From Pseudomonas sp. A-RE-19 (GTDB taxonomy: Bacteria > Pseudomonadota > Gammaproteobacteria > Pseudomonadales > Pseudomonadaceae): a stretch of DNA of 64,000 nucleotides. Both the position numbers and the translations under genes were made by a program. The stretch's first letter is position 1, and every line of letters begins with the position of its first letter. The stretch spans positions 291,144-355,143 of the forward strand of contig NZ_JAHBDQ010000011.1 of NCBI RefSeq assembly GCF_019956555.1, written 5' to 3'. Under the pieces are notes generated by a model that ran no database searches, had not been told where the DNA came from, and worked only from the letters and a program-made list of their open reading frames with translations. Below, one piece after another: positions 8,677 to 17,777 of the stretch.

Positions 8677-9975
8677 TTAGTGCAGCTTCAGTCGCGGCTC
8701 AGTCCCGCGCCCAATCTTGCTGCCCAGCATCAGCATTGCCGTGCGGAACGCGCCGTATAGCGCCATCTGGTGCATGCGGTACAGCGACACGTAAAACATC
8801 CGTGCCAGCCAGCCCTCGAGCATCACGCTACCGGTGAGGTTGCCCATCAAGTTACCCACAGCCGAAAAACGCGACAGCGAGATCAGCGAGCCGTAGTCGG
8901 TGTACTTGTACTCCGGCAGGGTTTTGCCTTCGATCCGCAGTTTCAGCGATTTGGCCAGCAACGATGCCTGCTGGTGCGCTGCCTGAGCGCGCGGCGGCAC
9001 ATTGCGATCAGTGCCCGGCTGTGGGCAAGCCGCACAGTCACCGAAGGCGAAGATGTTCTCGTCGCGGGTTGTTTGCAGGGTCGGCAACACTTGCAGCTGG
9101 TTGATGCGGTTGGTTTCCAGACCATCGATGTCCTTGAGGAAACCCGGTGCACGAATCCCGGCGGCCCAGACTTTCAGGCTTGCACTGATCACTTTGCCAT
9201 CGGCGGTTATCAAGCTGTCTGCCGTCACCTCGCTGACTACGGCATTGGTCATGACGTTGACCCCGAGTTTCTCCAGGGTTTTATGCACAGGCCCGCCGAT
9301 CCGTTCCGGCAGGGCTGGCAACACCCGTGGTCCGGCTTCGATCAGGGTGATGTGCATGTTTTCCGGTTTGATTCGGTCCAGGCCATAGGCCGCGAGTTCA
9401 TGGGCGGCGTTGTGCAGTTCTGCCGCCAGTTCGACCCCGGTGGCCCCGGCGCCGACGATGGCTACGCTGATCTGTTCGACCTTGTCGGTCTGCCCGGCGT
9501 GGGCGCGCAGATAGTGATTGAGCAGTTGCTGATGGAAGCGCTCGGCCTGTTTGCGGGTATCGAGGAACAGGCAGTGCTGCGCCGCGCCTTGCGTGCCGAA
9601 ATCGTTGGTGGTGCTGCCGACGGAAATCACCAGCGAGTCGTAAGACACTTCGCGCGCCGGCACCAGTTCCAGACCGGCCTCATCATAGGTGGCGGCCAAC
9701 TGGATTTTTTTCTGTGTGCGATCGAGTCCGCTCATGCGCCCCAGCTGGAACTCGAAGTGGTTCCATTTCGCCTGGGCAACATAGTTGAGTTCGTCTTCGG
9801 AAGAGTTCAGGGAACCTGCCGCCACTTCGTGCAACAGCGGTTTCCAGATGTGGGTCAGGTTCGCGTCGACCAGCATTACACTGGCCGTGCCGCGCTTGCC
9901 CAGAGTCTTACCCAGACGGGTAGCCAACTCCAGACCGCCGGCGCCGCCGCCAACGATGACAATACGATGAGTCAT
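8677..9975 (-). CDS. ndh: Type II NADH dehydrogenase (NAD(P)/FAD-dependent oxidoreductase)
   Basis: Non-proton-pumping respiratory NADH:quinone oxidoreductase, a peripheral flavoprotein on the inner face of the membrane. 432 residues. The FAD site VIVGGGAGGLELATRLG is at the N terminus, the NAD site AIVGAGATGVELAAEL is in the middle, and the FAD-closing motif IFAFGDCAACPQP follows near residue 305. The amphipathic C-terminal stretch (MARMFYVSLYRMHQMALYG-like, near 395-415) is typical of Ndh membrane attachment. Start at 9975 chosen because it begins directly with the Rossmann strand MTHRIVIVGG. The small DUF3094 gene lies upstream in the same direction. Confidence 0.92.
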   Translation of the reverse strand: MTHRIVIVGGGAGGLELATRLGKTLGKRGTASVMLVDANLTHIWKPLLHEVAAGSLNSSEDELNYVAQAKWNHFEFQLGRMSGLDRTQKKIQLAATYDEAGLELVPAREVSYDSLVISVGSTTNDFGTQGAAQHCLFLDTRKQAERFHQQLLNHYLRAHAGQTDKVEQISVAIVGAGATGVELAAELHNAAHELAAYGLDRIKPENMHITLIEAGPRVLPALPERIGGPVHKTLEKLGVNVMTNAVVSEVTADSLITADGKVISASLKVWAAGIRAPGFLKDIDGLETNRINQLQVLPTLQTTRDENIFAFGDCAACPQPGTDRNVPPRAQAAHQQASLLAKSLKLRIEGKTLPEYKYTDYGSLISLSRFSAVGNLMGNLTGSVMLEGWLARMFYVSLYRMHQMALYGAFRTAMLMLGSKIGRGTEPRLKLH

Positions 9976-10035
9976 GGGGATATCTCGCAAGGCTAAAAGA
10001 AATCGGTGCAGTTACCCGAGCGAGCGCGATGCAGC

Positions 10036-10209
10036 TCATAGCGTCAGGTAACTGATCAGTCGGCTCAACAGACCGAGACCAATGGTCACTGCCAACACCA
10101 CCACCAGGAGCATCCACGGCCGGAAAGGCCGGCGCTCGACTTGGTGCTGGGACAGTTGCAGGTACTCTTCGACATGCTTCTGGTCGTCCGGGTTCAGGCG
10201 GCTGGTCAT
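10036..10209 (-). CDS. DUF3094 family small membrane protein
   Basis: A 57-residue protein, too short for many gene finders, starting MTSRLNPDDQKHVEEYLQ and carrying one C-terminal membrane segment (about residues 33-55, LLVVVLAVTIGLGLLSRL). The sequence fits the DUF3094 family of pseudomonads, function unknown. It lies 60 bases upstream of ndh on the same strand, which suggests co-transcription. Confidence 0.8.
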   Translation of the reverse strand: MTSRLNPDDQKHVEEYLQLSQHQVERRPFRPWMLLVVVLAVTIGLGLLSRLISYLTL

Positions 10210-10220
10210 ATTGGGCCTCG

Positions 10221-10355
10221 TCAGGTAGACGTTACTGAATGTGTAGAAGCTACAGAATGGCGCGATGTCACGAGCTGGCCCGCATTGAACAGAGCATAAA
10301 CGCTGGCCGGCAGGGGCTCGACGCTCACCGGATCGTCCAGGTGAATGATTCCACG
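10221..10355 (-). CDS. Possible small protein downstream of the DUF1780 gene
   Basis: A 44-residue frame beginning at a GTG (10355) with GGGAG about 12 bases before it, reading VLQRGIIHLDDPVSV and ending TSTHSVTST-like. It fills the gap between the DUF1780 and DUF3094 genes in the same direction. I do not recognise a family; codon use looks plausible but the evidence is weak. Confidence 0.3.
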   Translation of the reverse strand, partial: RGIIHLDDPVSVEPLPASVYALFNAGQLVTSRHSVASTHSVTST

Positions 10356-10389
10356 TTGTAACACTCGGCGATCAGCTCCCGCAATGGAC

Positions 10390-11016
10390 TCACAGGCTGA
10401 TCCCGACGTCGAAAACAATACTGCGACCCAGGTTACCGCGCAGAAAATCCGGGGCGTCCGGGTGGGCGAATAGCACTCGGGCGAAAGTCGGGCCGACCAG
10501 CGACAAGGAGCGCCAGCCTTGACGCAAATATTCGGTGGGCGGTGGAAAGTGACTGTTGAGGTCCAGCACTTCGCGTTTGAGGCTGGCGAAGGCGATGATG
10601 TCCAGGTCCCCCAGGTCCATGCCGCGTTCTTTGTAGTTGTGGGCTTTTTTGCGCAAGGTCGGTGCCAGTCTCAGCAGAAACTCATTGGCCGGAATGCGCC
10701 GGGGTTTGGCCTCGCGACGCACCAGCTGGCTCAAGGAAAACGCACTGCGTCGGCGTTGCAGCTCATCGCGCCATTCGTCGTTGAGGCGCCTGCCCTCGTC
10801 GAGCACGAAAAACACCTCGAAATTCGCGTCGCGAAACAGCACGTCCGGCGGTTCTCCGGCGGGGGCAAATTCGTCGACGCGATAGGGAATGTTCAGACCT
10901 TGCAGCAGGCGCTGGCAAACCCAACGCTCACGCTCCCATTTGCGGGCATTGGAAAGGAACGTGTTGGCTTGCTCGGCCGCAATGGTCAGCAGGCGTAAAT
11001 AATCTGAGTCATCCAT
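10390..11016 (-). CDS. DUF1780 domain protein
   Basis: A 208-residue cytosolic protein matching the DUF1780 family of pseudomonads; the fold has been compared to nucleases but no activity is established to my knowledge. The sequence is rich in charged residues, with the stretch RKWERERWVCQRLLQGLNI and a central FFVLDEGRRLNDEWRDEL. No signal peptide or membrane segment. The start at 11016 (MDDSDYLRLL) is preferred over an upstream in-frame ATG because it begins the conserved part. It is divergent from the gene at 11146. Confidence 0.75.
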   Translation of the reverse strand: MDDSDYLRLLTIAAEQANTFLSNARKWERERWVCQRLLQGLNIPYRVDEFAPAGEPPDVLFRDANFEVFFVLDEGRRLNDEWRDELQRRRSAFSLSQLVRREAKPRRIPANEFLLRLAPTLRKKAHNYKERGMDLGDLDIIAFASLKREVLDLNSHFPPPTEYLRQGWRSLSLVGPTFARVLFAHPDAPDFLRGNLGRSIVFDVGISL

Positions 11017-11145
11017 AGGCCCAAGCTTAGCGTTCATTTGCGACAAGCAGAAAGCGTGAAACGGTAAACAGGAGCACTGGGCACTCGGAACGGGCGGTGT
11101 AGACTGATGGCCATTACGCATTTGCGCTCGCATGAGGAGTAGAAC

Positions 11146-11613
11146 GTGAAATATTGGCCGGTGTTATTGCTCAGTCTTCTGCCTCTTTGGGCCCAGGCGC
11201 TGGAGGTTGGCGAGCACCTGGCGCCGTGGACCTTACTTGATCAGTTCGATCAGGCCTTCACGCTCGATAATCAGACTCAGACGCTGCTGGTGGCGCGCAG
11301 CATGGACGCCGCCAAACTGGTCGACGCGGCGCTGCAGGGCCAGCCCAAGGGCTACCTGGAGGCTCGGCACGCGGTATTTGTCGCGGACATCCAGCGCATG
11401 CCTCGACTGATCGCGAAAATGTTCGCTGTACCGGCCATGCGCGATTATTCCTACCGAGTGATGCTTGACCGTGATGGTCGCGTGGCGCCGCGCTACCCCG
11501 GGCCCGTGGATAAAGTGCTGTGGCTGCAGCTCAGGAACGGTCAATTGGTGGGTGAGTACGAATACGCCACGGCGGCACAATTGCGTGAGGCGCTGGAGAA
11601 GGCCCTGCCATGA
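11146..11613 (+). CDS. Exported thioredoxin-like conserved protein without cysteines
   Basis: 155 residues starting at a GTG with GAGGAG before it. A signal peptide (residues 1-18, ending WAQA) is followed by LEVGEHLAPWTLLDQFDQAFTL, which resembles the start of a thioredoxin-fold domain, but no catalytic CxxC is present. No function can be named. Its stop codon overlaps ATGATCGGCGC (11610-11620), the same bases with which the CbiM-like permease at 17774 begins, so this gene was probably once fused in an operon with that permease. A collapsed second copy of this gene sits at 17703-17777. Confidence 0.75.
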   Translation: MKYWPVLLLSLLPLWAQALEVGEHLAPWTLLDQFDQAFTLDNQTQTLLVARSMDAAKLVDAALQGQPKGYLEARHAVFVADIQRMPRLIAKMFAVPAMRDYSYRVMLDRDGRVAPRYPGPVDKVLWLQLRNGQLVGEYEYATAAQLREALEKALP

Positions 11614-11648
11614 TCGGCGCATGCCTATGGACGTTCACGTTTTTGTAG
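11610..11648 (+). pseudogene. 5' stub of a CbiM-like permease gene
   Basis: ATGATCGGCGC overlaps the stop of the previous gene (ATGA) exactly as ATGATCGGTGC does before the intact permease at 17774. The frame then leaves the permease sequence and stops after 12 codons (MIGACLWTFTFL). Read as the left-hand scar of the insertion described in the findings. Confidence 0.45.
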
Positions 11649-12071
11649 CCTGTCCACGTTGAGCTTTATGACATCCATCACCGCCGCAGTCATCACCGAG
11701 GTGGAGACACCAAACATCAGAATTCCGTTGGCGGCCTCCAATGGGCCAAGCAGACGCCAGCGAGCGGACATGACGATGTCGCCGTAGCCGAGCGTGGCGA
11801 AATTGACCGCCGAGTGATACAGCGCGGTGGTGAACTCGTCGAATTCGTTGAGCAGCATGAACAGCGCGGCCCAGATGGCGATCTGCACGAAATTACTGAA
11901 CAGCATCAGCAGCATGACCATCGACAACAACAGGATATTCAGCCATTGCGTTTCAGGTGGTCGGGAATGCCTGAAATACACGTATTGACGCAGGCATATA
12001 GTCACGAAAATGGCCTGCATTATCAGGCAGAACACCATCACGGGAAGACCGGCCAGTAGATTCAACAGCAT
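11625..12071 (-). CDS. Two-helix potassium channel family protein
   Basis: 148 residues with the ion-channel domain: membrane helices near residues 5-28, 45-72 and 110-135, and the pore loop with TLGYGDI, the potassium selectivity filter signature (TxGYGD). It has no C-terminal RCK regulatory domain, so gating cannot be inferred. The gene lies 22 bases downstream of the AI-2E family permease on the same strand. The family is Ion_trans_2-like; ion specificity is inferred from the filter only. Confidence 0.8.
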   Translation of the reverse strand: MLLNLLAGLPVMVFCLIMQAIFVTICLRQYVYFRHSRPPETQWLNILLLSMVMLLMLFSNFVQIAIWAALFMLLNEFDEFTTALYHSAVNFATLGYGDIVMSARWRLLGPLEAANGILMFGVSTSVMTAAVMDVIKLNVDRLQKRERP

Positions 12072-12093
12072 GGGAATATCCTCTGCCGTCGTG

Positions 12094-13194
12094 TCAGGTC
12101 TGTCCCTGGTTGTCCGGCCCGGGATCTTGCACTTGATCGACCCATTCCCAGAACAGCTGATAGCCGACTGCGAGTATCACAGGGCCGATAAACAGACCGA
12201 GGATACCGCCCGTGACCATGCCGCCCAAGGCACCGATCAGCACCACAGGCATCGGTACATCGACACCCCGACCCAGTAACAGCGGTTTGAGGACGTTATC
12301 GACCAATCCTGCGACGAAGACATAGATGGCAAACACAATGGTCGCCGTACTGGCACCTTGGTTCACGAACACAAAGACGATGACCGGAATGGTAATCAGG
12401 GTCGCCGGTAATTGCATGATGCCAAGCAGCAGCACCGCCAAGGCGAGAAGCCCGGCACCGGGGATGCCCATGAACACAAAGCCGATGCCCACCAACAGCA
12501 TCTGGATGAGGGCGATGCCGACTACCCCCAACGCCACTGCCCGAATGGTGGCGGTGCACAGATCGGCGATTTTCGGCCCCTTGGCCGGACCGCAGAAGCG
12601 CGAAACGATGTGCACCGCGCTGCGGTGGCCGCTTTCACCATACGCTAAAAAAATACCGGCAATAATCAGGGCGAAGACGAATAAAAGGAGCCCCATGGCG
12701 ACACCTGCAAGTTTGCTTAGCAGGGAGAGGCTGACGCCTTTGATCTGCGGTATGAATCTCTGTATCAGTTGGGGCAGGTCAGCGATGGCTTGCGCCCATA
12801 AGTTATAAAGAGGTTTTCCCACGAGTGGCCAACTGGCTACCGTATCGGAGGGCGGCGGAATTTGGAAGCTGTCGGTTTTGACCATGGTTATGACCCTGTC
12901 CACCGATTCCGCAATCGAGGCTCCCAACAGATAAACAGGCACCATAAGAATAATGATGGCGATCAATACAATCAGCGTCGCGGTGAACCCGTCTTTATTT
13001 GCCAGCGTGCTTTTGAACTTGACTTGCAATGGGTAGAGGGTGATCGCCAGGATCACCGACCAGAGCATCAGATCAAGGAACGGGCTGAATATCCGAAAGC
13101 AGAACATCACCAGAACGGCAATCAGTCCTGCACGAATCAGCACATCGAGCAGGTTTCGGGAAAAAACCTTTTCGAGAATGGGCGTGGGATCCAT
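12094..13194 (-). CDS. AI-2E family (PerM/UPF0118) membrane transporter
   Basis: 366 residues with eight predicted membrane segments in the layout of the AI-2E/TqsA/PerM family: two at the N terminus (VLIRAGLIAVLVMFC), a large soluble loop (about 80-150), then a cluster of helices with GIPGAGLLALAVLLLG and a C-terminal GLFIGPVILAVGYQLFW. Members export signalling molecules or exchange ions; the substrate here is unknown. The start at 13194 has AGGAGAT eight bases upstream, better than an in-frame ATG nine codons earlier. Confidence 0.85.
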   Translation of the reverse strand: MDPTPILEKVFSRNLLDVLIRAGLIAVLVMFCFRIFSPFLDLMLWSVILAITLYPLQVKFKSTLANKDGFTATLIVLIAIIILMVPVYLLGASIAESVDRVITMVKTDSFQIPPPSDTVASWPLVGKPLYNLWAQAIADLPQLIQRFIPQIKGVSLSLLSKLAGVAMGLLLFVFALIIAGIFLAYGESGHRSAVHIVSRFCGPAKGPKIADLCTATIRAVALGVVGIALIQMLLVGIGFVFMGIPGAGLLALAVLLLGIMQLPATLITIPVIVFVFVNQGASTATIVFAIYVFVAGLVDNVLKPLLLGRGVDVPMPVVLIGALGGMVTGGILGLFIGPVILAVGYQLFWEWVDQVQDPGPDNQGQT

Positions 13195-13529
13195 TGATGA
13201 TCTCCTGTCGATAGTGGCCAATGCGCGCGTTCGGTATGTCCAGCATAGACGTGCGTTGGCCGTTTGCCGCTTCTCGTGACTGCCCGCAATGGAACTGTGT
13301 CATTTGCGTGACACACGCCTGCAGCGTGATCCGTTCGCCATGCAGTCTGCGCCGCAGACCTCGTCGGCGAGCACCAGGACGAACGCATGTTCGCCGCCCC
13401 CCTCCCAGCGCCCGGTTCAGGGCCTTGCACAAAACGGATAACGATCTGCGCAAAGCGGATATTGCCCCGTACCCGGCCTCTCTACCCTCGGCTGTACGGA
13501 CGTTAGCCGCTTTACCGACTCTTAAAAAA
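13195..13529. other. Intergenic region between two divergent transporter genes
   Basis: I see no gene or clear promoter in these bases. The stretch GTGTCATTTGCGTGACAC (13298-13315) is a perfect TGTCA/TGACA-type dyad and may be an operator for one of the flanking genes; no regulator can be assigned. Confidence 0.35.
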
Positions 13530-13543
13530 ACAACAACAAGAGA
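13530..13543 (+). promoter_or_regulatory. Hfq/Crc-type A-rich motif over the MFS transporter start
   Basis: ACAACAACAAGAGA lies just before the start codon at 13552 and covers the place of the ribosome site. It matches the AAnAAnAA pattern bound by Hfq with Crc in catabolite repression of Pseudomonas. Confidence 0.6.
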
Positions 13544-13551
13544 CAGATGCC

Positions 13552-14895
13552 ATGCGCAAGATTGACGTACATGAGGTTATCGACAACGCACGATTCAACC
13601 GCTTTCACTGGATGGTGTTGTTCTGGTGTGCCCTGATCATCATTTTCGACGGTTACGATTTGGTGATCTACGGCGTGGTGTTGCCGATGCTGATGAAAGA
13701 CTGGGGGCTCAGTCCCCTGCAAGCCGGCGCGCTGGGAAGTTATGCACTGTTCGGGATGATGTTCGGCGCGCTGTTTTTCGGCCCACTGTCGGACAAGATC
13801 GGCCGCAAAAAAGCCATCACCCTGTGCGTGATGCTTTTCAGCGGTTTTACCGTGCTCAATGGATTTGCCCGTAACCCCACCGAGTTTGGCCTCTGCCGGT
13901 TCATTGCCGGTCTGGGCATTGGCGGAGTGATGCCCAACGTCGTGGCATTGATGAACGAGTACGCGCCGAAGAAAATCCGCAGCACGCTGGTGGCGATCAT
14001 GTTCAGCGGCTATTCGGTGGGCGGCATGCTCTCGGCGGGGCTCGGTATCGTGCTGATCCCGAGTTTCGGCTGGCAGTCAGTGTTTTACGTGGCATTGCTG
14101 CCGTTGCTGTTATTGCCGTTGATCATGTACTTCCTGCCCGAGTCGGTGGGTTTCATGCTGCGTCAGGGGCGCAATCAAGAGGCGCGCAACATTCTGGAAC
14201 GGGTTGACCCGGCTTATGTTGCGCACGCCAGTGATCAATTGCACATGAGTGAAGTGAAGGGCACCGGCACCCCGGTGCTGCAGCTGTTCCGCGAAGGTCG
14301 TGCGTTGCGCACGCTGATGCTGTGGCTGGCGTTTTTCTGCTGCTTGCTGATGGTTTACGCCTTGAGTTCCTGGCTACCGAAACTGATGGCCAACGCCGGT
14401 TACAGCCTGGGCTCGAGTCTGTCGTTCCTGCTGGTGCTTAATTTCGGCGCCATTTTCGGCGCGGTCGGCGGTGGCGTACTGGGTGACAGGCTCAACCTGC
14501 CGCGTGTGTTGGCGGTGTTCTTCGTGATTGCTGCGGTATCGATCACCTTGCTGGGCTTCAACAGTCCGATGCCGGTGTTGTACCTGCTGATCGCCCTTGC
14601 CGGCGCCACTACTATCGGCTCGCAGATTCTGTTGTACGCCTGCGCCGCGCAGTTCTACTCCATGACCATTCGCTCCACCGGTTTGGGCTGGGCGTCGGGT
14701 ATCGGTCGCAACGGCGCCATCGTCGGCCCACTGCTGGGCGGCGCCTTGCTGGGGATCAGCCTGCCGCTGCAACTGAACTTCATGGCCTTTGCCTTGCCCG
14801 GTGCGGTGGCGGCTCTCGCCATGACCGTGTTCGCCATCAGCAATCAGCGCAGCGCCAAAGGTGTTGCCCGGACGTTGGCGCCGACCAGCGCTTGA
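13552..14895 (+). CDS. Aromatic acid:H+ symporter (AAHS) family MFS transporter, BenK-like
   Basis: 447 residues, twelve membrane helices. Typical AAHS signatures are present: [16 protein letters not shown] in helix 1 (the DGxD motif needed for transport in PcaK and BenK), [12 protein letters not shown] in loop 2-3 and the family-specific [14 protein letters not shown] in helix 4. Among family members the N terminus ([20 protein letters not shown]) most resembles BenK, so benzoate or a related aromatic acid is the best guess, but no catabolic genes are adjacent. It is followed by an OprD-type porin, a pairing seen for aromatic acid uptake. Confidence 0.85.
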   Translation: MRKIDVHEVIDNARFNRFHWMVLFWCALIIIFDGYDLVIYGVVLPMLMKDWGLSPLQAGALGSYALFGMMFGALFFGPLSDKIGRKKAITLCVMLFSGFTVLNGFARNPTEFGLCRFIAGLGIGGVMPNVVALMNEYAPKKIRSTLVAIMFSGYSVGGMLSAGLGIVLIPSFGWQSVFYVALLPLLLLPLIMYFLPESVGFMLRQGRNQEARNILERVDPAYVAHASDQLHMSEVKGTGTPVLQLFREGRALRTLMLWLAFFCCLLMVYALSSWLPKLMANAGYSLGSSLSFLLVLNFGAIFGAVGGGVLGDRLNLPRVLAVFFVIAAVSITLLGFNSPMPVLYLLIALAGATTIGSQILLYACAAQFYSMTIRSTGLGWASGIGRNGAIVGPLLGGALLGISLPLQLNFMAFALPGAVAALAMTVFAISNQRSAKGVARTLAPTSA

Positions 14896-14971
14896 ACCGG
14901 GCAGGAGACGGCGCGGCGTCATGCCGTGTCGCGGCGAATCCGCTGCGGGTGGAGCACTTCAATCTGCCAAT

Positions 14972-14988
14972 CAATAACAATAAGAGAA
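14972..14988 (+). promoter_or_regulatory. Hfq/Crc-type A-rich motif before the OprD porin
   Basis: CAATAACAATAAGAGAA sits 5-22 bases before the start codon, again overlapping the ribosome site and matching AAnAAnAA. Confidence 0.5.
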
Positions 14989-14993
14989 CAGCG

Positions 14994-16262
14994 ATGAAAC
15001 AGATTCTTCCAGCAACCGGTTCAGTGTTGTCCCTGGCTGTCGCTTCGGGTTTTTCCGGCGGCGTGATGGCCGCCGAGGGCGGCTTCATCGAAGACACCAC
15101 CGCCACCTTGCAAGCGCGCAATTACTACTTCAGCCGGGACTTTTCCGACATCGTCGGGGCCAATAAGCAGTCGAAGGCCGAAGAGTGGGCGCAGGGCTTT
15201 ATCCTCAACGTCAAATCCGGTTATACCCAGGGCCCGGTCGGTTTTGGTGTGGATGTCATTGGCTTGCTTGGCCTCAAGCTGGACAGCAGCCCGGATCGGG
15301 TCAATACCGGTTTGCTGCCGGTGCGCGATGACGGACGTGCGGCGAATGATTACAGCCGTCTGGAAGGTGCGCTGAAGGTGCGTTACTCCAGGACCGAGTT
15401 GAAAGTGGGTGAGTTGCAACCCAACCTGCCGGTGCTGGCCTTCAGCGATATCCGTCTGCTGCCGCCCAGTTATCAGGGTGCAAGTATCAGTTCCAGTGAG
15501 ATCGATGGCCTGACCTTGCAGGGTGGCCACTTGAGTTCGACCAGCCTGCGCAACGAGGCTGGCGACGAAAAGATGCAAGCCATGCTCGGTCATGTACCGC
15601 AGCGTCAGGTCAGCAGCGATGGCTTCAACTTCGCCGGCGCCGACTACGCCTTCAATGACAAGCGCAGTTCGGTCAGCGCCTGGTTCGGACAACTGGAAGA
15701 TATCTACAACCAGCGCTTTCTCGGCTTCAAGCACAGCGAGCCGTTGGGCGACTGGATCCTGGGCGCCAACCTTGGCTATTACGACTCGCGCGAAGACGGC
15801 AAAAAATTACTGGGCAACATCGACAACCAGGCGTTCTTCTCCTTGCTGTCGGCCAAGCGCGGCGGCCACACGTTTTATGTCGGCTATCAGGGCATGTTCG
15901 GCGACAGCCCCTTCCCGCGGGTGTTTGCCAACATCTCACCGCTGGGCAACGAGGTGCCAACCTACGAGTTCGCCTACACCGATGAACGTTCCTGGCAGGC
16001 GCGCTATGACTACGATTTCGCGGCCCTCGGTATGCCGGGGCTGACCAGTACCGTGCGTTACATCACTGGCAATAACGTCGATACCGGCAAAGGGTTTGAA
16101 GGCAAGGACCGCGAACGCGATCTCGATCTTGGCTACGTATTACAAAGCGGCAGCCTCAAAGGCCTCGGGATCCGCGTGCGCAACGTCATGGCGCGCTCCA
16201 ACTACCGCAGTGATATCGACGAAAACCGCCTGATCCTCAGCTACACGTGGAAGCTGTTATGA
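14994..16262 (+). CDS. OprD family outer membrane porin
   Basis: 422 residues. Signal peptide to about residue 25 (ending GVMAA), then [22 protein letters not shown], the diagnostic N-terminal motif of OprD/OpdK porins. The chain ends in [10 protein letters not shown], an outer membrane beta-strand with hydrophobic end typical for BAM recognition. Substrate is likely a carboxylate carried onward by the MFS transporter 98 bases upstream; that is inferred from context. The ATG at 14994 begins the signal peptide; the frame is open further upstream but that part is not signal-like. Confidence 0.88.
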   Translation: MKQILPATGSVLSLAVASGFSGGVMAAEGGFIEDTTATLQARNYYFSRDFSDIVGANKQSKAEEWAQGFILNVKSGYTQGPVGFGVDVIGLLGLKLDSSPDRVNTGLLPVRDDGRAANDYSRLEGALKVRYSRTELKVGELQPNLPVLAFSDIRLLPPSYQGASISSSEIDGLTLQGGHLSSTSLRNEAGDEKMQAMLGHVPQRQVSSDGFNFAGADYAFNDKRSSVSAWFGQLEDIYNQRFLGFKHSEPLGDWILGANLGYYDSREDGKKLLGNIDNQAFFSLLSAKRGGHTFYVGYQGMFGDSPFPRVFANISPLGNEVPTYEFAYTDERSWQARYDYDFAALGMPGLTSTVRYITGNNVDTGKGFEGKDRERDLDLGYVLQSGSLKGLGIRVRNVMARSNYRSDIDENRLILSYTWKLL

Positions 16263-16270
16263 GCCCGCGA

Positions 16271-16516
16271 TCACAGATCAGTGGTGCAATTACCCATGAC
16301 CTCATACGTCACGCGATGGCTCTGGCCCTGATGATCGACGTACTCCATGGTCGCTGGCACGACCCCGCAGGCGGTGGCGGTGTTCGTCACTGAAACCACC
16401 TTGGCGATGTCCAGCGGCTGCGCCGGGTTGTACGAGGTGGCAGCGGTTGGCTCGTTACCGGCGGCCATGGCCGAGGTGGCGGCGAGGGTCAGAAACAGGC
16501 TGATCAAGGTTTTCAT
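16271..16516 (-). CDS. DUF2790 domain exported protein
   Basis: 81 residues with a signal peptide (residues 1-18, ending AMA) and a compact domain containing LDIAKVVSVTNTATACGVVPATMEYVDHQG, of which the CGVVPATMEY core and a second Cys near the C terminus are characteristic of the DUF2790 family of pseudomonads. Function unknown; a disulfide between the two Cys is likely. It is convergent with the porin gene (8 bases apart) and divergent from the LysR regulator. Confidence 0.8.
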   Translation of the reverse strand: MKTLISLFLTLAATSAMAAGNEPTAATSYNPAQPLDIAKVVSVTNTATACGVVPATMEYVDHQGQSHRVTYEVMGNCTTDL

Positions 16517-16599
16517 TTTTCCCTACTCCGTGTTGATTCCGATGGCTCAATTCTAGGCTTTGCCCGCGACCGATAAAGGGGCCAGCGCCAGATGCAGCC

Positions 16600-16614
16600 T
16601 TACATGAAACGTAA
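16600..16614. promoter_or_regulatory. Possible LysR-type binding site
   Basis: TTACATGAAACGTAA is a dyad of the T-N11-A type bound by LysR family regulators, 23 bases upstream of the lysR-type gene and between it and the DUF2790 gene. Confidence 0.4.
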
Positions 16615-16637
16615 CAGTCACCGCCCCTGGAGGGCTT

Positions 16638-17570
16638 ATGGATCTGCTCAATAACTTGCGGGTGTTCGTCCGCGTGGTGGACAGCGCAAGTTTTACCGCC
16701 GCCGCCGATGCGTTGGATTTGTCGACCGCGCAAGTGTCGCGATTGGTGGCGGACCTGGAGCAGTATGTGCAAGCACGCCTGCTGCAACGCACCACCCGCA
16801 GGTTGAGCCTGACCGAGGCCGGTGAGCGATTCTTGCTGCGCAGCCGGCATATACTCGAAGACATGGAGGAGGCAACGGCAGAAGCGCGCGGCGCCCATCT
16901 CAAACCCAGTGGACGGTTGCGGGTGCACAGCATGAATGGCCTGGGCGTGCTGATCACGCCGTTGATCGCCCGCTACAGCGAGCTGTACCCCGATGTGGTG
17001 TTCGAGCTGACCCTGTCGCAGCGCAATCCCGATCCAATGGAGGACGGGCATGACGTGGTGATTTCGATTGCCCACGAACTGGCCGATTCGCAATTGGTCG
17101 CCCAGGCCATCGGGCAGATTTACAGCGTGCCTTGTGCCTCCCCGGATTATCTGCAGCGCCGGGGCGTGCCGGACACACCGCAGGCGCTGAACGATCATCA
17201 GTGCTTGCGCATGCTCGACCCGTTGTACAGCGATCAATGGGTGTTCAAGGACGACCATGAGGAGTATGCCGTCCGCCCGGCCAAGACCTTTCAGTGCAAC
17301 GTCGCCGAATCAATGGTCAAGGCGTCAGAGGCCGGCATGGGCATCAGCCTGATTCCGTTCTATGCCGCAACGCGCCCGTTGAGCGACGGCACGTTACTGC
17401 GCCTGCTGCCAGCGTGGCGCCCCCGTCAACGCAATGTCTATGCGTTGTATCCGTCGCGGCGTTTTCTCGATGCCAAGGTTCGGACCTGGGTGGCCTTTCT
17501 CAAGGTCGAACTGCCCAAGCTGTTCGCCGAACATGACGCGGTGATGAACGATCCACGGCATTGGGCCTGA
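16638..17570 (+). CDS. LysR family transcriptional regulator
   Basis: 310 residues. N-terminal winged helix-turn-helix (residues 1-60: LRVFVRVVDSASFTAAADAL, STAQVSRLVADLE) followed by a periplasmic-binding-like effector domain (about 90-295). The ribosome site CTGGAGGG is strong. Target genes are not certain; the divergent DUF2790 gene and the MFS/porin pair upstream are candidates by position. The CrgA/DsdC-like subgroup layout is common in pseudomonads and does not define a ligand. Confidence 0.9.
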   Translation: MDLLNNLRVFVRVVDSASFTAAADALDLSTAQVSRLVADLEQYVQARLLQRTTRRLSLTEAGERFLLRSRHILEDMEEATAEARGAHLKPSGRLRVHSMNGLGVLITPLIARYSELYPDVVFELTLSQRNPDPMEDGHDVVISIAHELADSQLVAQAIGQIYSVPCASPDYLQRRGVPDTPQALNDHQCLRMLDPLYSDQWVFKDDHEEYAVRPAKTFQCNVAESMVKASEAGMGISLIPFYAATRPLSDGTLLRLLPAWRPRQRNVYALYPSRRFLDAKVRTWVAFLKVELPKLFAEHDAVMNDPRHWA

Positions 17571-17702
17571 CGCCCCGGCTACCCTCTTTGCGTTCATAGA
17601 TCACCAGCGTGAGCATTGGTATCGCCATGCCAGTGTAGAAACGCGACACGGGCAGTCAGAATCGCCGGTGTAGACTGAGGGCAGTCACGAGGGGAGAAAG
17701 GC

Positions 17703-17777
17703 GTGAAATATAGAACAGTATGGTCACTCAGTCTCGCGCTTATAGGGGGCCGGATGCCGGAGAAGGTTCGCCCATGA
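17703..17777 (+). pseudogene. Collapsed copy of the 11146 gene, coupled to the permease
   Basis: A 24-codon frame from a GTG with a strong ribosome site (GGGGAGAAAGG). Its first part (MKYRTVWSLSLALIG) parallels the start of the protein at 11146 (MKYWPVLLLSLLPLW) and its last part (PEKVRP, DNA GGAGAAGGTTCGCCC) parallels that protein's end (LEKALP, GGAGAAGGCCCTGCC). Some 130 codons between are missing. Its stop overlaps the permease start as ATGA. The upstream sequence GGTGTAGACTGAGGG (17667) also repeats that at 11096. It is either dead or kept as a coupling leader. Confidence 0.55.
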
